Assembly: GCF_032854445.1 (NCBI RefSeq)
Contig: NC_088299.1
Location: 3,075,001-3,139,000, forward strand
Length of the DNA stretch: 64,000 bases
Source of the DNA: Liolophura sinensis
Taxonomy: Eukaryota; Mollusca; Polyplacophora; Chitonida; Chitonidae
Direction: 5' to 3'
The notes below the pieces were generated by a model that saw only the letters and a list, made by a program, of their open reading frames with translations, was not told the origin of the DNA and searched no databases. The position numbers and the translations under genes are program-made. The first letter of the stretch is position 1. Every line of letters starts with the position of its first letter. Shown here piece after piece: positions 33,978-45,900 of the stretch.

Positions 33978-36900
33978 GATTGTTGTTTTACGCCGTACTC
34001 AAGAATATTTCACTTATACGACGGCGGTCAGCATTATGGTGGGTGGAAACCGGGCAGAACCCGGGGGAAACCCACGACCATCCGCAGGTTGCTGACAGAC
34101 CTTCCCACGTACGGCCGGAGAGGAACCCAGCATAGGCTGGTCTTGAACTCACAGCGACTGCATTGGTGAGAGGCTTCTGGGTCACTACGCTGCGCTAGAG
34201 TTCTAACCGACTGAGCCACGGAGGCCCCCTAGGACTGGATTTCAAATTCTGGCTAAATCTATGGGAAAGATGGGAAAGGGTGCTCATGTCACATGGGACA
34301 CCCTATGCTGATTTAAAAATTGATATGAAGACGATAAGGAAAATAGGACAAAATGCGAAAGAGAAAACATGATTTCATGGTTGGATCACAAAGCTGTCTT
34401 GCACTCATTTCAAAACTTTAACTTCTTAATTTCATAACAATGAACTGCTCTAAAGTTGTGACAAACTTTAGGAATAGGAGACTCCAGGACAAGCAACACA
34501 TAAGGTCTAAATGACAGTACAATGTGTGGTTTTCTTCTGTGATGTTGCAGTGCATGTGTACTTCATATATGTTGTATGAGCCCACATACACTGATAATTA
34601 TGACGTAATAAAGGAAATTCACAACTTTGGATGGTCATGATACAGACAGAATGGAGTTCAGGAATAATTCTTTAGTCTAAAGCCATCTTTGTGATCCCTG
34701 GCCTGATCCTTTCTAACATATTTTGTATCGCCAAACCGCAAGACAAAATGCAGTCAATACATATAGTTGCTCTTAGCTTTGTTGAAGACCATTCTTTCCC
34801 ATCAATGTTGCATGCATATTTATAGATGTACATGTATCTGTATAGGTCCATTGTTTGTCCTGGGTACTCCATTTTCCCCAGCCCATAAAAATGCATGACT
34901 GCTGTTGTATACAAGTGAAACATTGTTTGATGATATGGAGTCATTCATTCATTATCAAGCCATTATCATGTTGAATAAACTGAAACAAGATCTCGTTCCG
35001 TTGGATGCAGCTTTGAAGCTGCTGTTGTTTTCCCTGATTCGGTTTCTTCCTTAGATACATGGTAAATCAGTGTAACCACAGATGTTTTGGTAGGCTCAGT
35101 ATGGCATGAATCGCTAAATCAGTCAATCAAACAAATGAATTAACAAAGAGGAGGAAATTTGCTGTTAGCTGCAACATATTTCTAAAAGATAGGATGTCGG
35201 TAATTTGACCAACCGATTTTGTTACAGCTACATGTAAAAAATGACATGGCTAAGCTGTAGACTTTATCTGACAGGTACGTCAGCTGTTTCTGGAAGATTT
35301 TGGGGTCACTCCAGACAAGATGTTTCGTGAGTTTGATACAGAACCAATTGCTGCGGCTAGTCTGGCTCAGGTCCATAAAGCCATGACGCATGAGGGAGAG
35401 AAAGTGGCAGTTAAGGTGAGTTCTGTATACTCTACATGCACCTGGGGGGTTTGTATGACCAAGTCTGTTATTTCACCGATGGGATTATCTATCAGAGTAG
35501 TCTACTGAAAATTTACATATATAATGAAATCCGAGCTACCTGGGAGCAGAATGAGGGGTATTTGTGACCAAGCGGTTTAGTGGTATGCAAGCACAGCACA
35601 GTGACTAAGAAGCCTCCCACCAATGCCGTCAGGCTGAGGCCCAGCTGATGCTGGCTTCCTCTCTGGTTGTACTTGTATGTGAGAAGGTCTGCAAGCAATT
35701 TTGGAGATGTCCTTGGGTTTCCAATGGGCTCTGCTCGGTTCCTTCCCAGCGTAATGCTGGCTGCCAACGGCATGTTTAAAAGTAAACTTTCCTCAAGTAC
35801 GCCTTAAAACAAATAAATAAATGTAAACAGAGTACATAGGTTTATTGTGTCACATATATCATTTTTGTAGTTATTTCATACCGGTATTTTCAGACAAGGG
35901 TGCAGTTTTACTTATAAATTTGTTTGTAGAAATGGATTAAAACAATACAGGTATACCGTATTTCTACAAAATTTTCGCAAGCATGGGGCCTGAAAACTTA
36001 CGGGGTTGAATCCATGACAGGCAGAATGGGAGATTGGGGGTAATCCTGTTCTTGTAAGAAACACATCACGCACCGCAGGAGGTCTGACGTGCTGAGACAC
36101 CCGCGACAACAACAACACCTGTCAGTCAGCCAGCGCAGCCGTATGCGCGTGACTATATGGTTGGAAGTAGAAGACAAATACTGGTCTTTTTTTTATAATA
36201 TTTACCAGAAATATCAAGTCCAAAACTGTTACAGACAACAGGTGGTTTTACATTTTTACATGTTTGCTCCCGTAAGAAAATTTATTTTCATGCAGTTGTT
36301 TGCATTAGATTAGAACATACATGTACACGTCATCACCCCTTACCAATGTAGGCTCGGATGACATAACAATAGGCTGGCGTTCTTTGCTTGAAAATTTGGA
36401 GGCGATGTCAGTGTACAACTGACGGGGTGAATTCAAATTTAAACAGCCAAATAGTATTGATATGCAAATTGGAACTTTGCTCAGTTCTAGCACAGTTTAT
36501 AGGAAACGTCTATCACAGCAAGCGACCTGAGACAACCACGTGTTGTTTTGCCTGTACTAACTAGACAAAGTGTTGTGGACATCATTACAATACATCAACC
36601 AGTAGAGGGCTTTATGATCATTTTACTAAAATGGTTTAGTATCAAGACCAAAGTTAATGTGGTAATTAAAAGTCATAATTGTCACTAGGTGCATGTTGAT
36701 GTGTAAAATTTTGAACTCCTATCATATAGTCTAGATTTGGCGGGAGATTTCACAACAAAACTTTATGTTTATTTAAACTTTATGTTATTGGTGCTGAAAA
36801 TACCACCAATACGTTTGATATATCTGCACCAGAATGTTCTAATTACGTTCGTCGGAGTTTATTGCTATTAGACAGGTGTTGGCATAGGAAGTTTGACCTC

Positions 36901-39900
36901 GATTTCACTGATTTGGAATCCTTGATTGAGGCACTCAACATCGTGCGATGGCTGTTATCATACTTGACAAACGATTTGTGTGATACATATTTTAGGTACA
37001 ATCTGCTTATTAAGTCATGTGTAGAAATGGTTTAAAACAATACTGGTATAATGTGATTTAAACGTGTAAAGTTTTGTGTAAGCTGTATGTTTGTGTATAC
37101 ATATATTGTGTAGAGTACAGTTTGTGTGACCCATATTTCAGGTACAGTACATTTTGTGTGACTGGGAAGGTCTGTCAGCAACCTGCAGATGGTTGTATGT
37201 TTCCCTCGGGCTCTGCCCGGTATCCACCCACCATAATGCGGGCCACCATGGTATAAGTGAAATATTCTTGACTACGGCGTCAATCACCTAAGCACCAATC
37301 AAATAAATAAATAAATAAATAAATCATTTTTTGTGACCCATTTTTTCAGGTGCAGTACCGTTTGTGTGACCCATATTTCAGGTACAGTACATTTTATGTG
37401 ACCCATATTCCAGCTACATGTACTGTACAGTTTGTGTGATACATATTTCAGGTACAGTACATAGACCTGCGGGACAGGTTTGTTGGGGACATTGCTACCT
37501 GCGAGCTACTATTGCGCTTAATTGGATGGATCCACCCCAATTTTGGTTTCGCCTGGGTTTTACAGGTAATACTGAGTATGCGAGAAGGAGTGTATACATA
37601 CATGCACCCATTCAGCTGGCATACGTGATATCAGTCATAACCAATGCTGGTTCCTGTATAAGCACAAACTGATGTGTAGCTACATTTACATGCAGTCTAG
37701 TCTATTCTAGTCTATTGATGATGATTCATGTGGTAATTTATAACGTCTAATGTGGTACTAATGCACTTAAAAAATAGGGGTCAGTTCAGCTTGGTCCTGA
37801 GTGTACAGAAGTGTATCCCGTCGTGCCTCAATATCAGTTGTCAGCAAAGATATATCCCAGTGGGACATACAGATGTAGATGTACATAGTGTAATTCTTCA
37901 ACCTTTTTGCATATTTGCAAGGTGTTTATTCAAGCAAATTCTGAAGACAGTTTTCTGTGTTGACTGATAAAGTTATGCTTATTGTGAAGCTCAGACACAA
38001 TCCGACCAATCTATGGTGTCTCCAAAATCAACTTACAAATGTGTATAAATTGTTCTGAAAGTTGCTCTTTCATATGCTGAAAGGTCAAGGAATTAGATCA
38101 TATACAAATGATGTGGACTCTTGAGCTACATGCACAGTGTATTTTGGGACAACTAGCACCTTTGCTGCTTTGGTCAAGTACTAGATAACATAGTTTTGGA
38201 AAATTTATTTTTATGATTAGGTACCTATAAATAAAATGCATAGGCATCGGTTGAGCTTTCCACAGCTTTTTATCAATTATTGAGTAGGATCTTCATCATG
38301 TATCAGTAGTGTGATTGAATTTGAGCACAGGGCCAAAAACTGCAGTCAAAAAAAACCTGAAAAACAAATGTCTATTGAATGTACTTGTATATTGTGTTTT
38401 TTTTTTGTTGTTTTTTTTGTTCTGTCAAGGATTTGAAAGGCAACCTTGCGGAGGAATTAGATTTTGAAAAGGAGGGTAGAAATGGTGAGGAATGTCAGCG
38501 GGACCTGAAGGACTTTAAGTACATCTATGTGCCAAAGATACACTGGGGGAAAACCAGTAAAGTAAGACATTCCCTTGTGTCACTAAATAGATGAACAGAT
38601 CCTGATATTTGTTTTATTTGGTGTTTTAAACAGCACTTAAAAATATTTTGCATACACCATGGTGACCAGCATTACGGCGTGAGGAAACCAGCCAGAGCCC
38701 CGGGAAAATCCATGACACATGTGGGAAATTTTATTTCAAGTAACACATTTTGCTTGATGCTGATTGTTTCATTCACCTTATAGTGCCAGATAAAAGATCT
38801 TTATGGAGTTAGGTTAATTTCTTATCAGAAAAACTTGAATTTTGGAATTCAGAGTGTTATTTTAAGGCCTTAAAGTACTGCTTAATTGTGGAACTTGATT
38901 GTCTGCACTAATATTTGTCTACTTGTCTTTATAGCGAGTACTAACAGCAGAGTTCATTGATGGCGTGAAAATAAATGATAAGGCAGGACTGCTGAAGATG
39001 GGCCTGACTTTTAAAGATGTAAGTCTGGTTTGGGAAAGAATAGTGCATGCAAATTAGTGGTCTAACTATGCAAGGTTTCACTTTCGACTGTGAAATATTA
39101 AGAGTCTGTATTCTAAAATGAAGTAATTTTTTTTATTTATCAAGAGTAGCTCAAATTACTGCCTTTTATACAATGTCAGACTTGTGCCTTTACTATATAT
39201 AGTTTTAAAATGATTCCATTTATTTATTGCTTTGAATGGTGTTTGTACGCAATTTGAAACATTTTATATTCATGACTATGTCACTTACATGACTAGGGCC
39301 AGGATTTTGGGTTGCTGGCACTATTCAAAAAAGCGACATGCATTATAAATCTTATGAACTTGATTGCTGCTTGAACGGTATCACATGCACTGATAAGGCT
39401 GATCTTTTGAAAGGTATTTATATGGGCTATTCTAAAACAATAGTAAATAACAATTCCGTCTAGTTTTTTGCAAAAAATCACCAGTATAGTCTCTTTAAAC
39501 ATTTCATGATCCCAGTTTGCTTGTATTACCCCTCTGGTCCCTTAGAAATCCATTAAATTAAAAGCATACTGTACTTATGCCTGTAATAAAATGTGGAAAG
39601 AGAGATAAATTACTGCTTGTTTCTCAAAGTTATCGTGAAAATGCTTCTAAAAATTGTCATGGCCTTCTTTGGCTGACTTAGATCAGATTGCTGCATCTTG
39701 TTCAAAGAGAACTCGTCTTCAGATCCAGCTCTCACATGTTGGATTGTAGTCTGGTCAGGAGGTCTTGCAAGCTTATCTTGATTCCGGGGCACTCTTAAAG
39801 CACTTTAATGTTACAAATGCACAACTGCCATGGAGATGTTATGTCTACATTGCTGGTTTCTATGGTAGTAATGTACATACATGTAAATCTACATCAGCTT

Positions 39901-42900
39901 TATGCAAGCGGGCCGAGAGGTATGACTATCATCCGTGAAGTATAACGTGTGAGTGTTAGAAAAGAAAGCAACGAGGAAGAAAAAACAGAGTTGTCAAGAT
40001 TCTTAGATATCATGGAGACATCATAACCTAAAATACTGGCATATGAAAGTGCACAAAAAGGCTGAAGTGAGTTTCGTTCTTCTGTTATAGGTTGATGAAA
40101 AGTTAGTGAAATGTTTTGCTCACCAGATATTCCGCTCAGGTTTTGTTCATGCAGACCCTCACCCAGGCAATAGTAAGTTACGTGCATGTCACTGTAAACT
40201 TTTAGTGTGCTTGATATTTTGTAATCACAGGTGCTTGATATTTTGTAATGCCATCGTATCATGACTGTTTCACAACGACTGCAGTATTTTGGAGAAGTCT
40301 AATCATTATTGGATTAGAGAAAAGGAAAAATAGGTAACGTGAAAATCAGAAGAAAAAAAGCAAAACAAAGGTTAAGTAATGATTGAATATCAGTGTGGAA
40401 TTTTAATTATATTAATGATTATAATTATTGTGGTTGATTTAATTATACATTAACGATTATAATTATAATTACATATATATCTTAAAGTTGGTTGCCCAAT
40501 TTGGACTTGAACTTGTATACACATTTTATCATCGCATATTTACTCTCAAGGGGTGTAGTCTTTAATGGATTTCTTTATTTGATTTGTGTTTTACGCCGTA
40601 CGCAAGAATATTTCACTTATATGACGGCGGCCAGCATTATGGTGGGAGGAAACCTGGCAGAGCCCGAGGGAAACCCATAACCATCCGCAGCTTGCTGGAA
40701 GACCTTCTGATGTACAAGTCTTTAACAGAGATTTTGAGCTGTACATGTACTGCACATCATTGAAACCCAGAGAATAAAAAAGCTTTGAAAAACAAGAGTG
40801 GAGAGAATGGACATTTTTTGGAGTAAACATCGTGAAAATTAAAAAAAGGCCTTTCAAAAGATGTTCAAAGTTAGCATTGCTGAAAGCTGTTGTTTTATTT
40901 GTCAGTATTTGTGCGTCGTGGTACTGATGGGAAGGCAGAGCTGGTTTTGCTGGATCATGGCCTGTATGACCGGCTATCCCCGCCCCACAGGGAAGCCCTA
41001 TGTAAGCTGTACAAGTCCATCATTAAGAGGGATGAGCTAGGCATGGAGCAGTTCTCCAGGGAGCTGGGAGTGGAAGGTGAGCCAATACATGGGATCTGCA
41101 CCTGTGGCAGGACTGGCTAGTCTTCTTGGTAAACTGTATAACTGAACTGGTAACTAAAAAAAAAAACGTAATAACAAGTTTCAGTTATTTACTTATTTAT
41201 TTATTTGATTGATTACGCCATACTCAAGATTATTTCATTTATATGACAGTGGCTAGCATTATGGTGGAAAGAATCGGGGCATAGCCCATTGGAAACCACA
41301 ACCATTTGCACAGTTGCTGACAGTGAGGAAACCAGCATGAGCTGGACTCACATCAACCACATTGGTGGCAGGCTCCTGGGTCATTGTGTTGCACTAGCTC
41401 GCTAATCACAAGGCAGTGGATGGCCCCATGTTTCAGCTAGGATTAAGATAGACACTGTTAAACTGTCTCAATCGCAGGTTTCAGTTAAGAAAAGACTGTA
41501 TTTTATACATGTATTTAGATGTATGCCTGTTTAGTAATATTGCCTGTCCTAGTCCCATTATATGTGAACATACCACATCCAGGGACCTGTTTCACAAAGC
41601 TGTTGCAATCCTATGACAACAAGTCCAATTTTAATGGTGACATACTAGTATCTCTTCATGGTATTTTGTCATGGATGTTATGCTAGGTGCAATTTGTGAC
41701 TGCTTTTAAACAGTCCACAGATATTCCTCCTTATTTATGCTCCAGGGGCCTCCATGGCTGAGACCGTTGCACTGTAGCACCCCGGTGAGTTTAATTCTAG
41801 CTCATGCTGTCTTTCTCTCTGGCTGTATGTGGGAAGGTTTTCCAGCAACCTGTGGATGGTGCAGGTTTCCCTTGGGCTCTGCTCAGTTTCCACACTCCAT
41901 AATGCTTCCTGCTGTCTTATAAGTGAAATATTCTTGGGTACAGCATGAAACAACTATCAGGTAAATAGATAAATCAAGCTTGTTCACATGAGTCAGACCA
42001 CTTGAGCAGTATTACAGTTTTATCATGGTGATCATACAAATAACAAATATGTTTGTTAGAGGCTTAGAGGTGTGGTAATGTAGAGAATGTTACAATGGGT
42101 CGGTGTTGCTCTCTCCATCAGACTATTACATATTTGCCATGATGGTCGTGTCACGACCTGTCAAACTGAAAAGTCACCCACCTGTCAGAATGAAGCGGTA
42201 CACGAAGAAGGAGTGGCGAGAGATGAGCCCAGAGACGAAGGCGGAGCTGCGTGCTTTTTTTGTCGACCTCCACGAGAGAGTGTTACAAGTGCTGAAAGAC
42301 ATGCCTTCACCTCTCCTCCTTATATTTAGGTACTGTCCATTCACCTAACCATTAACACCTCTTTAACACGCTCAGACTTGACGGCTGTCCGGTGTAGAAG
42401 GCTGTACTTTTCATAGTGTGTTTGTCTTAAAAACCAATTTATAGTTTTAGGTAAGGACTGATGTTCTGAGCCTTCTGTGTTCCAATCATGCAGACTTGTA
42501 TATATTTATATGTTCATAATTATTTCTGTCAAGCTTATTGCGATTAAGAAAGATGCTGAATTATGAAATGAGTCATTAAGAAACTTATAGATTGTACAAA
42601 CCTTTGAGCCGAAAGCCGTCCAATCTGGAGTCTTGTTGAAGGGATCAGTATACTTCATGGTTTACGCTTTTAGAGTAGATCATGTTTCATTTGTGACAGA
42701 TCATCCCATGTTTTGTGAGATCCTTGTACAGCGCCCTATAGCAAGGGAGACTACCCAGTTGCCAAGCTATCTGACTGTGGCCGATCTGGAGCACATGAGA
42801 GAAATGGCTCAGAATCATTTTGATAGAATCATGGCGGTTCTGAAGAAAATGCCCAGGACTATGATTCTCTTGATCAGGTTGGTGAAAGCAAAGCTACCTG

Positions 42901-45900
42901 TAGCTTATGATCTGCAGGTTATTTTTCCTCTCTACACTTCACTGTATAAATAAATTACAGGTGTATATATATATAGTTAGCAAAGAGTTTTACGATTTGG
43001 TCTTCTGCTCAGCTGAGTTTTGTCATTTTGATGAGGTCACTGTTTTAATATGTTAGTTCCATGGTATGTTTGTTTTTGTTTGCCTCCCTGCTTTGTCACA
43101 AACTCAGGAACTTTGCTCAGATATTAATTGGCATATTAATCAGCTTAATTTGCATAAATGTTCCCATTGTGATTTCCATACCTACTTACAGGTAGTTCAA
43201 GATTGCTTGTGGAGAAAATCATTTGGACTATGCCTTTTGACTTTTTCAGGACTAACCTTGCATTAATTTTTATAATAATCTCTTTAATTTGCATAACTGT
43301 CACGGTGTACCGTTTGGCATTTTCAGAGCTATACTTACTATACAACATTTGGCATTTTCAGAGCTATACTTACTATACAACATTTGGCATTTTCAGAGCT
43401 ATACTTACTATACAACATTTGGCATTTTCAGAGCTATACTTACTATACAACATTTGGCATTTTTTAGTGATTGAGAAATCTGTTTTGAGGTTTATCCCAC
43501 CTAAGTAATTCTATTTGTCTTATAAGTAGCAATTAACATCACAGATTTTTTTTTACCTAATTCTGCTTAAGTCATTTTTGCTAGGGATGTGTAATTTGCT
43601 ACTCTTTAAGCATTTACACAGACAGTTCGTACAAAACCCTTACTGATTTAAATTGAAAAGAGGCCATATTTCACTGGTTACGCTGCATTATAGGCATTTA
43701 CACGAACACTTTGAATAAAACGTTAGCTGAGGTAAATATATCATGATGAGGCCATATTTTTCCAGTTGCGTGTGACCATTTCCCAGCTATAACACTGTCA
43801 ATGCTGCTTTGGTTTTACTCTCTGTGCTGTACATTTTTAACCATTATGTAAATCGATGATATGCAAAATTACTAACACCATGTTTGTGAAGTGTCGGCTA
43901 TTCTAATGCTTAAAGATTTTGCTCTTAATAACTGCATTTTATAATTTGCAGAACCTGTTAGCTTTGCTTTCACCAGTTTGTTTAAAATTTTGTTCATATT
44001 CATTGATACTTCTATATTTTCTTTTGGTTAGATTTGCAGTTCTCTTCTGTAATGCATGTATTTATAGTATTGTTAATTGTGAAGGCTTTGGCACATATAG
44101 CCGAGAGTGAAAAAAAAGAATTTAATTTGGGTTTCCAATAATCTGTTTATCAGTGATGGCCATTTAAACTATTTAGGTATTAATACACACATGTACATCG
44201 CTCATAGAATCGTCTTTCATGACTCTCATTGTTAACGGGGCCTAGGTGACAACGGTCATCAGTCCTGATGGGAGCATTTGCACCTTGTTTGTTGAAGACC
44301 ACTCGTCTTCCACAACTCCATAAAACTGACTGTCATCACGCAAGGGAAAACATGGCATTTAACAGAAATAAAGTACTTGAATTAATTTAAAACTGAATAA
44401 ACAAGGCATAAAATAAAATTTGAGTTTCCACCAGATTGTTCCTGCGTTTACGCCCATGTGTGTCAGGAATGTTGGTTGTGTGTGGGGAGTTATATCCTCC
44501 GTTAAAGTTCTCCAAATTGTTTTCCTCTGTCTACCACAGAAACATGAACATCATCCGTGCCATAAACAGAGAACATGGCCACCCTGTGGACAGGTACACT
44601 ATCATGGCACACAGGTGAGAGTTATGTAATTGCACACACATTCTGATATTACCTGATTTTAAACCCGGGTCAGGTCATATCAAAAGCTTTAAAAATGGTA
44701 CTTGTTGCTGCCTAGCTTGGCACTGAGCAGTGAGAGGTTAGAGCAAGGAACTCGGACTAGTTGACCCAGTGTCATTATAATGTGACTGGGTGGGGTACCA
44801 TGGCTGGTGTCAACATGACAACATGGACTCCCCCTGCCACAAGAAGACAGTATACTGAGTATGTACACACACTTAATGACTGGTTGTTGTCATATGATAG
44901 AAAAATTGTAGAAGTACAACGTAAAACCCCAGGCATGCATACATTTTTATGATATTCTTAAAATGTTGAATTCTTTATAATGTTTGAGGGTGGGCATCAT
45001 TAAAATATGCCCTTTGCTTTATAAAGATTAAACCTTCGTTTCAAGAAACCACATGTTTTAGAACAAAAGGATAAATTATTGACTTAATCATATATATATG
45101 TACATGTATGTGTGTGTGTGTGATAGATGTATATATGGGAAATATATAAAAGTGAAATATTCTTGAGTACAGCGTAAAACACCAGTCAAATAAATAAATG
45201 AATAAATTTTAATTTCCAACACTAATGAATGTTGTGTTTTACCCACGTCCATATTGTTTAATTGTGGTAAGATCATCAGTCTGAAGAGCTTGATATATTA
45301 ATCATTTTGATATCCACTGACACTGTTTGATCCTCAGCTGGATTGTTTTTCAGTGCAATCTCGGGCTCCTATCAGCATGGCAACACGAGAGGGCTTTTGG
45401 CACGGGCTTACAGCTGGTTAGAGAGATGTCACTTGGATTATAGAATAAGGTAGGGATTACAGTCTCACTCTGTCCCATCGTGTCAATGTTAGATAAGTGA
45501 ACTGAAAATAGTGAATTTCATAAGCGGCGTTCAGACGATATGGTTTGTCAAATGCTACAATGGCAGGTCCTATTTTCATTTGACTCGTCAACTCAATAGT
45601 TGCAGTGTGAAGGCAACTTAATGACCACGCTGTTGTAAATGACAGGACCTCTACCATTTTTCTCAAGGTGTTCTTTTAAAACCCCGAAGGAAAGCACAGT
45701 TTTCAGCACCTGATCACCTTGTTGATCTAGCTTGGTGAGAAATCATATAAAACTTCATGTGATTATTAACATTGTAGGCATTTATATGACCTCACATGAT
45801 TTTTCAGTAACCGATCACTCTTCTGCACTTCAGTTCGCGTAGCAGGGTGATTAGATGGTGAAACATTTCATGACATTATAGATGATTTACTATGGTGTGA

